Source of the DNA: Gari tellinella
Lineage: Eukaryota; Mollusca; Bivalvia; Cardiida; Psammobiidae
NCBI GenBank assembly: GCA_922989275.2
Contig: OV277867.1
Span: forward strand, 8,618,001 to 8,682,000
DNA length: 64,000 nucleotides
Reading direction: 5' to 3'
Every line of letters starts with the position of its first letter. Position 1 is the first letter of the stretch. The translations under genes were made by a program, and so were the position numbers. Of the stretch, positions 1-11,044 are shown one piece after another. The notes under the pieces were generated by a model, which saw nothing but the letters and a program-made list of their open reading frames with translations, had not been told where the DNA came from and did no database searches.

Positions 1-150
1 CCGGCGTCTGATCAGGCTCCAAACTGTTTGCCACCAAGATAAACATGAATTATCAGAATTGTCCAAAAGTTGTACTTTTCTACGTTTTAGTGCTATGCGT
101 TTGCGTACGTTTGCGTTTAAACGGGAAAGAATAACGTTTTCTCCACTGTA
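1..150 (-). mobile_element. MITE family A, right part (cut by window edge)
   Basis: The window opens inside the central palindrome. It continues through CAAACTGTTTGCCACCAAG and TTTGCGTTTAAACGGGAAAG to the terminal GTTTTCTCCACTGTA. This matches the outer half of the complete ~250-bp family A copies elsewhere in the window, in reverse orientation. Confidence 0.88.
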
Positions 151-1513
151 TGTGTTTGTAAGGTGTGTCGGTGGATGGCTCCCCGACATCGACGCACCTT
201 TGATGGGGACAATAAATGCGGTCCTTACAACATATTTATTTTTGTAATGAATTTTATTTCATCCTTTTTCATGCTATACAATTTCATATTACATAACATA
301 CATTTATACCCATGAGATGAAATTTTTTTTGAAAGAGAGAAAAAAGAGGGTTTGTGAGAGTAAGGAAATTTGCTTGGGAAGGAGTTGAAATTTGACTCTA
401 ATTTTGGACTACAGTACCAGTCTAAAAAGATTTTAATATAATATTTTCTAAGGGAAAAAATATATATATACATGTATAAAGGTTTTTATGTCTGTTCTAT
501 GAATGTTCTCCATTTGAATTGTGTATTTCTAGTTTATCTCTGTTTTGTGCTTTGTCCTTACAACATATTGCAAACTGACACATCGCTTCTTTAGGGTATA
601 CACCGTTTGCATATAGCAACAAGTGTATTCTTTACAGGTACAAATTTTGTAAATGGCGTTAATACGCTTCACTATGGGCTAATGGCTTAAAGTATACTGT
701 AAGCAGGCGATGAAATTTAGACATTAAAGGTTAGGTACATTTCAATATACATTAGAACCTCGATAACCCGAACTTTCTTAACCCATTTGCTCCCAGTAGA
801 TTATTCCATGCTTATATATTGAATTAGTCCATTTTTATCTAAGAGATACGTTGTCTAAATTTTCATATTGAACTTCCTATCAGCAAACAGTGTAGAATAC
901 GCTTCAGTCGAAATTGCACTTATTTCGAGACTAAACCATAGCTTTGCCACGTTTTAGTAAACTCGACTATTTTGAGATTGAACTTTTCTCAAACTCACGA
1001 TCGCCGCATTAACCCCGACACTACCGTCACGTCATTTCTTTTCGTTCCCGTCGTTTCCATCTACTTCTCGAATTCAAATTCTAAAGGTCTTGACTGCAGA
1101 CGTATTGCACTGTGTAACTAATAACGCGGCTTCTGCTCAGGATCCAAACTGTTTGTAAATAGATGTTGTACTGGGGTAAGGCAGTGAAAGGCTTCACAGC
1201 GGGGTATTCACTTAGTCCCCTTTTTTCTCGCTGGTATTTGAATACTACACCAATATCAACACGGAAGTGCACTCTTATGAATAGTGTGACACTTATCCAA
1301 AACATTCAAGCGCCACTTGTGGGCCCCTATTTTCAATCCCAAAGTGTAAATATTGAAAACAGGAGAGGCGTAATTTAAGCGAAAACAGGCGAGAGGGAGA
1401 GACCATTGCAAAGTTGAACAGTTATTTCGTCATGGCTAATTTTGTATTCTTGGTTTTTCTGTGTGAGTATAAATTTACGGACTTATTTTCAAACGATTTA
1501 ATACGTCTAGCGC
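151..1513. other. Intergenic or intronic AT-rich stretch
   Basis: No exon with credible splice sites was found. Around 750-800 the sequence AACCTCGATAACCCGAACTTT resembles the end of the CAGTCGAA-type element (family S). GATCCAAACTGTTTG at 1140-1155 is a degraded half of the common hairpin core. The remainder is unassigned. Confidence 0.5.
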
Positions 1514-1667
1514 CTTACCCTGAGTACAACAGTAATTTGCAAACAGTTTGGATTCTGGTCCATACTGTTTGACACTCATTTCAATATACATAAAATTTAA
1601 ATTTGAGAAAATAAAAACAGGCGACAATTGTTTAAACCTGATGACGTCATGACAGTAAAGGGGTTAA
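1514..1667. mobile_element. MITE family R (TTAA type), shortened core
   Basis: It holds CAAACAGTTTGGATTCTGG facing CCATACTGTTTGACACTC, so the core has collapsed. It then carries GACAATTGTTTAAACCTGATGACGTCATG and ends AAAGGGGTTAA. The 20640-20848 copy has the same order, including the GATGACGTCATG block just inside the terminus. Confidence 0.65.
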
Positions 1668-1720
1668 TATATTACAGTACGCTATAGGCGATTAGATGAT
1701 ACCGGCAACTGTTATACAGT

Positions 1721-1850
1721 AACCCAGCGTCTGTCCATGTCCCAAATTGTTTGCTGTCCAGCTTAACTCATTGTAAATAATTTTAAATGTAATTTTCTGC
1801 ATTTTATTGTATTGTGTTTCGTTTCGTTCAAACGTGAAAAAATAACATTT
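1721..1850. repeat. Degenerate half of family A
   Basis: CCAAATTGTTTGCTGTCCAG is followed by a TTTCGTTTCGTTCAAACGTGAAA stretch that aligns by eye with the CAAACTGTTTGCCACC...TTTAAACGGGAAAG half of family A. No left half or clear terminus is present. Confidence 0.4.
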
Positions 1851-1974
1851 TCAAATTGGAAACTTTTGATTTAGATGAGACTCGGATAACCAATCAAGCT
1901 AATCTGTAAAATAATAACATTTCCTCCAATGGAAACACTCTGGATTCAGATCAGACGCTGATAACAAATATAGA

Positions 1975-2225
1975 TACAGTGGAGAAAACGTTATTCTTTT
2001 CCCGTTTAAACGCAAACGTACGCAAACGCAAAACACTAAAATGTAGAAAAGTGCAACTATTGAACAATTCAGGTAATTCATGTTTATCTTGGTGGCAAAC
2101 AGTTTGGAGCCTGATCAGACGCCGGGTTACCCGGCGTCTGATCTGGCTCCAAACTGTTTGCACTGCAAATAAAAGTTTTAGCGTAAACGCGTTTATTGGG
2201 AAAGAATAATGTTTTCTCCACTGTA
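1975..2225 (+). mobile_element. MITE family A, complete copy
   Basis: TA-CAGTGGAGAAAACG at the left faces CGTTTTCTCCACTG-TA-type ends at the right. The arms are GTTTAAACGCAAACGTACGC and GTAAACGCGTTTATTGGGAA. The centre is a long palindrome with CAAACAGTTTGGAGCC, GATCAGACGCCGGG and their complements. The element shows no coding capacity; open frames through it come from the palindrome. Confidence 0.92.
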
Positions 2226-2396
2226 ACATGGTGCTTGTTTTTAAAGGGACACGTATATGATATTGTTCGCACGATCGATTTGATTAGTTTTCACATTGGT
2301 TTTTTTCTCATCCTTTCTTTTTAACTTATTTAATTATTTATTCATCTGTATTCATAAATTCATTAATATACGCTTTTATTATAAATGTTTGTTGTT

Positions 2397-2938
2397 TTAA
2401 AGGGACTCGCAACCGGATGGTGTACTTGTCAAAATAAAATAAAATACTCAAATAAAAGCAAATTTGTGGCATTATTTGGCTTCTGACATTAAAAAAATAT
2501 GATCAGTCCAAAAAAAGTCTCAAGAATCGGCACCAAATCTTAGTTTTTTAAGATATTTTCCATCGTTTTTCTATAGCGTTAGCTAACGGTATAGTTGTTG
2601 TTGTTGCTTCTTTACACGGGCTCAGGCATAAACCCGAGACGAATAAAGTAGTAAAAGTACTATCGATCGCTACTAGTGAAGTACGTTAATTCGCTACTAT
2701 AGATATAGAGAGCGCTGGTAGCCGAGGTAGTATAGGAGCTTCCTCAATTTTTCACTTTCTCTCCGCATGGAGGGTCACGGGTTCGAATCCCACCAGGGCT
2801 TCTTTTTTTTTTTTTTTTAATTGGAATTTTTAACAGAATTTATTATCCTAAACTAAATCTTACCCGTTTATATAAGCATTTGACATATATTTACAAATTA
2901 CTATTTTTAATGCTAAATCCGGTTGCGAGCCTCTTTAA
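2397..2938 (+). mobile_element. TTAA-flanked MITE carrying a tRNA-like segment (family T)
   Basis: The termini are TTAA-AGGGACTCGCAACCGG and CCGGTTGCGAG-CCTC-TTTAA, an inverted repeat of about 20 bp with TTAA at each edge. A second copy in reverse orientation at 18295-18840 shares both ends and the interior. Inside lies a tRNA-like block (see 2709-2800) followed by a T-run. The combination of a cut-and-paste type terminus with an internal pol III-like promoter is unusual. Confidence 0.8.
2709..2800 (+). other. tRNA-like segment inside family T
   Basis: TGGTAGCCGAGGTAG resembles an A box and GGGTTCGAATCCC is a good B box, about 55 nt apart, with a possible long variable arm (CTCCGCATGGAG pairs). 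A T-run follows directly. The acceptor arms pair poorly, so it looks tRNA-derived rather than a working tRNA gene. Confidence 0.6.
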
Positions 2939-3437
2939 ATGTTGATCGTTTTGATAAAAAATATAACACCTCAAAGTAAAAGTAAAATAGAACTACGTGT
3001 ATATTTGTCAGTGAAGGAATACTTAAATAATTTATTCCTCAACTAAAAACAATTATATGTCATATTAAAAACATTCATAAATATGCACCATGAGAACTAT
3101 TTTCTATAACCTAGCAGCTGTTAACTTAAAGAAGACTTAATGCGAATTCTGAGTTACGTTCAACCTGCTTTAAATGTCCAGTTGTCTTTAAAACATGAAG
3201 CAGGCTACTGACTAAAGGGTTACGCGACGAATAGTGTTGGTTTTATGTACAGGCAGGTTACTGTTTACGATTCATTCATTCCTATAATGTCAAACGAATA
3301 CTTCCAGTTTTCAATTAATTCTAGTACAGTTTTTACTATTCAGAGTTATTTTTGCGATACACGTTAATTGATAAAAGCAAAACGTGACAGTGCAGACCCT
3401 GATCAGAATCAGATTGTTCGTTTTCTTAGGACAGATG

Positions 3438-3673
3438 TACAGTGGAGAAAACGTTATTCTTTCCCATTTAAACGCAAACGTACGCAAACGCATTACACTA
3501 AAACGTAGAAAAATACAACATATTGACAATCCTGACCATTTATTTTAATCTGAGTGGCAAACAGTTTGGAGCCTGATCAGACGCCGGGTTACCCGGCGTC
3601 TGATCTGGCTCCAAACTGTTTGCATAAGAAATAATAGATTTAGCGTAAACGCGTTTATTGGGAAAGAAGAACG
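3438..3673 (+). mobile_element. MITE family A, interrupted copy (left part)
   Basis: A normal left end (TACAGTGGAGAAAACG) and the full central palindrome are present, but the right arm stops after GGGAAAGAAGAACG. The missing terminus TTTTCTCCACTGTA reappears at 4090-4103, so about 415 bp has been inserted into this copy. Confidence 0.8.
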
Positions 3674-4089
3674 CCTAAAAAGGACAATTTCCCACATATT
3701 CACAAAAATAAAGATTATATCACATAAAAGAACGAAATGTGAACATTTCAAATCCACTTCGAGCTAAGCAATCTGATGATTGAAAGTATAAGAAAAATTC
3801 ACGTAAACATCACCAGGTTTGCCACCTGTACACTATATTCTATGTAAAAAAAAATGAAAAAATAGGGGTTATAAAAACTCTAAAAAAGGACAATCTCTTA
3901 TAAACATAAAAATATGAAAAAAATATCAACATAAAGATAAAGAATTGAATTTATATAATCCACTTCGAGCTAAGGGTTTACTTTAACGGATTTCCAGATT
4001 TGAGCGCGTAATTGAAATGACCCTTCTTTATTTCATATAACGCAAACGCCCAGGTAAAAAATGTCCGATGACGAATATTGTTCGACATG
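3674..4089. repeat. Insertion inside family A with two ~100-bp direct repeats
   Basis: Two related units, about 3674-3772 and 3880-3976, each begin CTAAAAA(A)GGACAAT and end CCACTTCGAGCTAAG. They are separated by about 105 bp. No coding sequence is evident. The unit lies between the two parts of the split family A copy. Confidence 0.6.
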
Positions 4090-4103
4090 TTTTCTCCACT
4101 GTA
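4090..4103 (+). mobile_element. Displaced right terminus of the interrupted family A copy
   Basis: TTTTCTCCACTGTA is identical to the outermost bases of other family A copies and is stranded after the inserted block. Confidence 0.65.
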
Positions 4104-4323
4104 TTGTTCAAAGAACACGTTTTGTAAAGAACGCGTATATTCGTCGCTAAGGTTGACTGTGTAAATGCAGAACAAAGATAAAACAGGCAGGTCATATCCT
4201 ACATGTAATACATGTATGAGCGTTTTGTTTTATGTTTTGACCTGTACTAGATTCCACCGATATCAAAGACTATCAATGGGCCACTACATGCACTATTTGC
4301 TGAATCAGTTTGTCATTTGTTAT

Positions 4324-4571
4324 TACAGTGGAGAATCTGTTATTCTTTCCCAATAAACGCGTTTACGCTAAAACTATTATTTGCAGTGCAAACAGTTTGG
4401 AACTTGATCAGACGCCGGGTAACCCGGCGTCTGATCAGGCTCCAAACTGTTTGCCACCAAGATACACATGAATTATCAGAATTGTCCAAAAGTTGCACTT
4501 TTCTACGTTTTAGTGTTTTGCGTTTGCGTACGTTTGCGTTTAAACGGGAAAGAATAACACATTCTCCACTG
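4324..4571 (-). mobile_element. MITE family A, complete copy, reverse
   Basis: It runs TA-CAGTGGAGAATCTG with the AATAAACGCGTTTACGC arm first, then the palindromic core, then GCGTTTAAACGGGAAAG and ATTCTCCACTG. The right TA has mutated to AA. Confidence 0.92.
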
Positions 4572-4769
4572 AACAACCGCTTGATATTATCCTCGGATCA
4601 CGAATGGCACACAATACAGAATATCAAGTATAAAGTGTTATTTAATCTCGTTACAGTTTGCAATTTCATATCTTCATTGCCATGATACCATCTGCTTTAA
4701 ATTATTGTCGGTCGATTTCATTTCTCAAATTTAAATTCGTAGATTAATTCACAAATATAATATTGTAAT

Positions 4770-4960
4770 GAATGTCAAACAATTCGATTCAATATCAGAC
4801 GCATCTGACCAGGATCCAAACTGTTTGCAAATAATCGATCTCCTCGGGGCAAGGTATTGAAATGGGATAATTCGTGCGTCAAATACTGACGTAGTTCTAT
4901 ACACAATTGCTCCGTTCACTGCCAATGCCGACAATTCTGACATTTGCAACAGTTTGGTCC
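4770..4960. repeat. Degraded hairpin-core element
   Basis: AATATCAGACGC, CATCTGACCAGGATCCAAAC and TTTGCAACAGTTTGGTCCC are fragments of the GATCAGACGC-type core. Outer ends cannot be assigned. Confidence 0.4.
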
Positions 4961-5169
4961 CTGATAAGACACCGCATATTCATGTTTTCTTAGTCAAAAA
5001 ATGCAAAATATTTAAATATCACAATTCATATAAGACGCTTATATATGCTTAATTTCATAGAAAATGTTTACTACATTAGTTTAAGACGTCGTTATTAATC
5101 AATAATCGATCAGTCGAAGCTGCCGATATCGCCAATATCAATAAATGCAATAGCCATCTGTAAACAACA

Positions 5170-5488
5170 TAATAAACGGAGGGAGTTGTTATAGGGAGGG
5201 GAAATTACTTACATTTGCAAACAGCTTGAATCCAGATCAGATACCGCGAAACGCGGCGTCTGATCTGGATTCAAACTGTTTTTACTCGTTGTTGTTGGGA
5301 TTTTTTTCTGTCAAAATTTCCAATATGTGAGTTTGAGAAAAACAGCTCACCACAATTTTAAGCAGACGATATTGCGGTCTTGAAAAGGTTGGACATATAA
5401 TTGTCATGTTTGGTTAAAAGCGGCAGGCGTTTTGTAAGTAAGTAGGGAATCGTTGTTCGGAGGGCCGTTGTAGAGAGAGAGCACTGTA
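5170..5488 (-). mobile_element. MITE family B (TA type), left end eroded
   Basis: The core CAAACAGCTTGAATCCAGATC...GATCTGGATTCAAACTG is followed by AGCAGACGATATTGCGGTC. The end is GGAGGGCCGTTGTAGAGAGA and GCACTG-TA. The same arm and end occur at 17288-17614 and 24229-24591. Confidence 0.75.
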
Positions 5489-5830
5489 TCCCCAAAATAA
5501 TGTATCTTGTGTTAAAAACGGGATGCGGACAACACTGTTACATACGATAATCATAATTGGGCTTGACAAATACATATTGAATGTATTGTAAACTCAACTG
5601 GATAACGCTATGTTGGACACAAGCATGAAATTTAACTATATTCACTTAAAATGATTTAACAAATAATATAATATTTTTAAAAACAAACTCGATATAGCGA
5701 AAGTAAGTATCAACCAAGGCTAATAATTTACTGTGTCTCTAACCCATTTATGCCTAAATACTGCAATGTCCCTTCCCTTGCTGGAATATTTCATCATACA
5801 TTACTCAAAGTTTGCTAAGCACCAAGAGTA

Positions 5831-6052
5831 TACAGTGGAGAAAACGTTATTCTTTCCCGTTTAAACGCAAACGTACGCAAACGCAAAGCACTAAAACGTT
5901 GAAAAGTGCATCTTTGGGACAATTCTGATAATTTATGTTTATCTTGGTGGCAAACAGTTTGGAGCCTGATCTGGCTCTAAACTGTTTGCATTGGAAATAA
6001 TACTTTTAGCGTAAACGCGTTTATTGGGAAAGAATAACGTTTTCTCCACTGT
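5831..6052 (+). mobile_element. MITE family A lacking the core tip
   Basis: Both arms and both termini are intact, but the centre reads GGAGCCTGATCTGGCTC. The AGACGCC...GGCGTCTGATC tip of the hairpin is missing, as if cleanly excised. Compare the normal copies at 1975 and 20119. Confidence 0.9.
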
Positions 6053-8149
6053 GCACCTTCATAGACACGACTCTATCAATTTTCTAACCGTAAACTTCAA
6101 ACATTTAGTATCTATTCCATCGACTTATCGAAAATATTGCTTGATGTTCATTTTACAGATTCTGATAATGTTTACACTTGTTCAGGTTCTGTTGAAGAAC
6201 TTTTAGGAAATTATCGAAACGTGAAATGTCTGACATTTCGCAAAAGCTTTCAAATTCATTGAATTCTACATTATAATATTTTAGAGATGTTTTTGTTGGT
6301 AAACAATGCTTAAAATACCTTTTATTGTTCAATTGTAACCACAAATGAATTACATATAACTCAAAATTACAGTTTTTGTTAGTTTTCTGTGAAAAGGTAA
6401 TATTATATCTAGTTTACCCATGTACCTGCATGGGACATTAACATGTGCGAATCACATTAGAACCTGTACAATGGACATCAGGCTACAACTCCACATTTGG
6501 TTGGAATTGAACAAAACTATGGAAAGAGGGAAAGTGATTGGATCGATGCATTGGTTCCTATGAAGGTGTTTACCTTTGGTGCTTAGCAAACTTTAAATAG
6601 TTTAGATATACAAAAGTTATATAAATACAGTGTAGTGTTTGTCCGTACAGCATTTCATATGAAACAGCAAACGGCGTACACCATGATGAGACGAGACGCG
6701 GCGTTTCATTAAAATCTACACTGCTTGTCCATGTATTTACACTGTTTTCAATGTCTTTAGTAGACACTAGACTAAAATGAATTAACTTACTTTGAACAAG
6801 AACATTACTACCTTTAATTAGATAGCATAGCAGAAACAAACATAGAATTACATTAAACAAATTCAGAGCGTCAGCACATAAGTCAGCAACTGAAAGAGGA
6901 CGATGATATTACAGTTCGGCTAAAGAACTATTGACAGGATAATATCGATCGGATCTAGATCCCAACTGTGTTTAAAGCGAATATCATTGGCCTATAGTAC
7001 CGCCATGGTTAAATAGTCTTTGAATTGATTTTTTATGCATACTAGCCTACTATATAATATTCTAGTTAAGCATGTCATGACAATAAACAGATATCAAGTG
7101 ATTCATTTATGTAACACAAAATTAGTATGAAATTCTTTCTCTTTGCCCCTCAGGTTACAAAAAGTGTTTTTTTCTAAATCCGTTTTCGATCAGTTTTGTG
7201 ATACCTTTTTCCAAAACATTTGATATCCTTGCATAGTATTAATATGTCTACCTATTTTAGTAATAATTGCACATTTTAGATATATCCTTCAGGCCACGGA
7301 ATAAACTAAAGCCAATTAATTAACAATCTCTGCATTCTAGTCTCAGTGATATGAGTATAAAAAATGTAATATAGATGTATAAATAAGTACAGTATTTACA
7401 TGTACATGAACAATGATTTTAGCGTTATATAAGAAACTAGGAAGGGGTCATAAATAAAAATAAATGTTTAAATAAAAAGTTTGAAATTTGAACTTGTAAG
7501 GAACCTTTTCATGTACAATGGAGACGTCATCATCAATGCTATTTCATCAAAAAATTAATATTAATAATATCTTAATTTAGATCTATAAATAACGCATTGT
7601 TTTGATTGAAGTTTGGCTATGGTTAAATTATCATCGATATTTCAAAGCAACAGAACACCTCGACCTTAATCTAGCGCAGTCTAATTGGCCGTTTTTTATT
7701 TGAATGTGTTGGTTGAATTTGCAACGGATAAACAGTGTTTATATGTCGTAAATTTCGTTACATGAGCCAATCAGATCGCTAAAATTTAATAGATTGTGTT
7801 TGAATGGTTAAATACATATATGAGTAATACACGACATGCGTGTAATGATATTAATTGATCTGCAGTAACTAATTTGTGATACAAATAACTCTCACGTTAA
7901 TATGTCATATAATTATATTCGAAGAATTGAAATTGTTCTTGTTTACTCCGAAAAACTGAATTACATGTATGTCCATGTCGAAAAAGGTTACGTCTTAGTA
8001 TGAATTTTATACGTTAAATGGTTTAGTTATTTATCAGATTATAATATTTATAAAATAGAGCATAGACAATGAACTCCACATCGTTAAAATTTGCTGTAAC
8101 ATTGATTGTGCAGTCGAGAAAATATTATTCACATTTTATTCACGCCCCA
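6053..8149. other. AT-rich stretch without recognised genes
   Basis: No credible exon or family member was found over about 2.1 kb. AT content is high and there are short runs of unrelated low-complexity sequence. This is the least repeat-dense part of the left third of the window. Confidence 0.5.
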
Positions 8150-8362
8150 GAGAGAGGGGGCGGATATAGAGAACCCGGGCGCGATGTCCTACTGTTATTA
8201 TCGAAAGAGTTATCTGGTTCTTTTAGATGCCCAGTGTAAAGCACTGATACATCGGACCTCGGTTTTTAAAGTGTCATCCGAAGGACTTGGTCCGGCGGGT
8301 GATCGAACTCAAGACCCGACCTCGTAATCGGGCGCTGTACCCCTCGACTACGTCCGCGGGTT
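8150..8362 (-). mobile_element. tRNA-derived SINE-like element
   Basis: Read on the minus strand, GCGGACGTAGTCGAGGGGTA resembles an A-box region. It is followed by a CCCGA...TCGGG anticodon-like stem and a degenerate B box (GAGTTCGATCAC). Downstream come CCTTCGGATGACAC and GAGGTCCGATGTATCAGTGC, which look like a SINE central domain. I recall similar blocks in mollusc SINEs, but the family was not checked. Confidence 0.6.
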
Positions 8363-8889
8363 AAACCCACGCATTAAAACGTATAAAAAGACAGATCATT
8401 TAAGGTGGTTCTCACATCTGCTTATTCTTGTCAAACCTCATTGAAACCTTGATAAAATTGAAATATATCTTATGGAGAGTGATTAAATTTAAAAAAAAAA
8501 TACAACACAATTTTTGTCTTACAGGACGTTTTTTGGAGAAAACTTCTATTTTTAATAAACAGTAATATATATTTTTTTAAATAATATAACTCAATATTTC
8601 TATATTTAATTAAAATGTACAGACAATTAAGATATTGTCCAAACAAAAATATGTCATGAAATACTTACTGGAAATATCAATGTTTAAAAAAGTCACTGAA
8701 TTGTAAATTACAAAAAATCTAGATGTTTGACATACTCTAACTTTATGCTTATTGGATAGATATTGTTTAATTCTACTAATCACAAAAATTAAATAAAAAT
8801 CTACAAAAGACTTTACTTTTTTGTACATCAGTTGCAGAAAAACACAGACAGAGTTGCCTCCCTTGAGTTAAATTTTAAAAAATTACCAT

Positions 8890-9026
8890 AATTTACATAC
8901 CTAACAGTTTGAAGTCTAATAAGTTGCGTAGTTACTCTGATCTAGATCCAAACTGTTTGCAAGAAACGTTATTGTTCGGATATAGATATATTTATAGGGA
9001 AAGAAACATATCTTCGCCCCTGTATT
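8890..9026. repeat. Degenerate half of family A
   Basis: AACAGTTTGAAGTC, GATCTAGATCCAAACTGTTTG, TTTATAGGGAAAGAAACAT and CTTCGCCCCTGTA occur in the order expected for the core and right arm of family A. All are decayed. Confidence 0.45.
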
Positions 9027-9275
9027 TGGCGAACACCCAAACTACTGTTCAAAGTAAACTCATAAGATTAATATGAAAGTAATATTCATTTATGTTTAGA
9101 TCCAGTTTGTAGAAATGAAAACTCTATAAGTGGATTTCTTAGACATAGTTACACGTGTGTATACACTAAGGTTGATGTAAACAATTTGCGATCGGATACT
9201 TTCGTACAAAGTTTGGAATAGTGAAATGGCATTTGCGTACACAAATTCGTATGTTATCGCATGTTGTTAATGCAT

Positions 9276-9420
9276 TAACCCCTTCATTGTCAGAAAATCG
9301 ATGGCTGTAAAGTGTCATATGCTTCAATATTGATATGTGAAATATTTACTGACGTGAATCGGTGTCTGAACAGAACCAAACTGTTTTCAAATGCAAGTGT
9401 TGTGGCAACAGATGCATAGG
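9276..9420. repeat. Family R-like fragment
   Basis: TTAACCCCTTCATTGTCA resembles the family R terminus, and CGGTGTCTGAACAGAACC followed by AAACTGTTTTCAAATG resembles one half of the core. The other arm is missing. Confidence 0.4.
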
Positions 9421-9457
9421 GCATATAAGTTTATTAATAACTGTCAACTTTATCAGT

Positions 9458-9705
9458 TACAGTGGAGAAAACGTTATTCTTTCCCGTTTAAACGCAAACG
9501 TACGCAAACGCAAAGCACTAAAACGTAGAAAAAGACAACTTATTGACAATCCTGACCATTTATTTTAATCTGAGTGGCAAACAGTTTGGAGTCTGATCAG
9601 ACGCCAGGTTACCCGGCGTCTGATTGGCTCCAAACTGTTTGCACTGCAAATAATAGTTTAACCGTAACGCGTTTATTGTGAAAGAATAACGTTTTCTCCA
9701 CTGTA
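9458..9705 (+). mobile_element. MITE family A, complete copy
   Basis: TA-CAGTGGAGAAAACG and GTTTTCTCCACTG-TA enclose the usual arms and core. The core has a small mismatch (ACGCCAGGTTACCCGGCG). Confidence 0.92.
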
Positions 9706-10490
9706 CTTAACAATAGCGGTGTTCCCCTTTGAAGGAGGAACTGTCGCTTCTTTTCTTATTTAACTCTTTCGCCACCAAAATGTCTGCTTTAACAATGTGG
9801 TCTGTACTGTTTGTTTTTGCAAATTAGATATTGAATGGCTGAAGGCATTTTAAAATTTGTTGTTAAACTGTTTGGGTGCTAATCAGACGCTGCGTAAAGT
9901 GTTTACTAGGTCGAATGTAGTAGCCTATGGCGCGCGGTAAAGGGTTCAAATAAAAATACTTTTAGGCAAAAAGGTCTGGTTAGAAACGGTTTACTCGGAT
10001 ATGTTCTTTATTCAAAAAGACAAATATTTTGAAGATTTATATAGACAAACGATAATTCAGACGGATAAATATTTGTAAAATGCTATTGCAATGTAAATAG
10101 TTTACGTTAAGAACTTAAGATGCAAAATTGCTTAATGGCATGTGCAGTCATGCACATTATTTTGTTAATTTTGTTTTTACGGCTTGAGCTGTAAAAACAT
10201 ATATACCACATGACCCACAATCCTAACCGAACCGAACAACACACTCAAGTGCGATTTTTTTAAAGAAAAGAAATAACGAGGCATAAATGATTTGCAGATG
10301 AAGCTTGCTAGATTGACTTTTGAAACCAAACCTATTTTAGCTAATGTCTTCTTTATTTATGCAAAAAAGTGTACTAAATCACATTTTTAAAAGTTGCCTA
10401 GAATACAAACTGCTCGCGGATGTACAAAATGAGCGCATTAATTTGACTCAAATAGTAATAGAAGTCATATATAGCAAATCGAGTAACCTA
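9706..10490. other. Stretch with scattered element remnants
   Basis: AACTCTTTCGCCACC at 9770 and GCTAATCAGACGCTGCG near 9880 are family R/G-like remnants ending AAAGGGTTC near 9945. The rest is AT-rich with no credible exon. Confidence 0.4.
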
Positions 10491-10495
10491 CTCAA

Positions 10496-10575
10496 TATCT
10501 GAGTGGTTATCGTGTATGACTTTTAGTCCTGCGAAACATGAGGTCAGGGGCTCGAATCTCGTCCACCGCAAATTT
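10496..10575 (+). other. tRNA-like segment
   Basis: TATCTGAGTGGTTATCG is A-box-like and GGGGCTCGAATCTCGTCC is B-box-like, about 40 nt apart. A T-run starts within 12 nt of the 3' end. The arms do not give a convincing cloverleaf, so it is called tRNA-derived rather than a tRNA gene. Confidence 0.45.
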
Positions 10576-10828
10576 TTTTTCTATAAAGAATCATCCTTAA
10601 AAATCATAGCTGATCTTGGCACTGCGTGCCAGATGATCTAAACAATGGTCGTAAAAACACCGGCGACAGGAGGGTTATGATATAATTATAGACCTTGGTC
10701 AAACGCTAGGCTCTATACTCGACGGTTTATCGATCTCGGTTGATTCGACCCTATCAACGAATATCGTCCATAACTAACAGTGTACATGTACCTATGAAGA
10801 GACTCGTCCTATGCAAATAGTGCATATC

Positions 10829-11044
10829 CCGCAAACGTACGCAAACGCAAAGCACTAAAACGTAGAAAATAACAACTCTTGGACAATTCTGACTTTTCAT
10901 TTTTATCTGAGTGGCAAACAGTTTGGAGCCTGATCAGACGCCGGGTTACCCGGCGTCTGATCTGCCTCCAAATTGTTTGCAATGGAAATGTTAGATTTAG
11001 CGTAAACGCGTTTATAGGGAAAGAATAACATTTTCTCTTCTGTA
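10829..11044 (+). mobile_element. MITE family A, left terminus lost
   Basis: It starts within the arm at GCAAACGTACGCAAACGC and then has a full palindromic core and a right end AACATTTTCTCTTCTGTA. The outer ~30 bp of the left end are absent. Confidence 0.85.

Noticed and set aside
1951..2272. Recurring open frames such as SLIRRRVTRRLIWLQTVC at many places on both strands
   Set aside because: They run through the palindromic core of family A and appear on both strands at once. They are by-products of an inverted repeat, not proteins.
2709..2800. Functional tRNA genes at 2709, 8289, 10496, 12479, 18431 and 61028
   Set aside because: A and B boxes are visible, but acceptor stems pair poorly and the blocks sit in repeats. 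They were kept only as tRNA-like segments.
8064..8120. Signal-peptide start MNSTSLKFAVTLIV as the first exon of the Cys-rich gene
   Set aside because: No donor in the required phase follows, and a SINE-like element begins close by. The link to the exon at 11874 cannot be supported.
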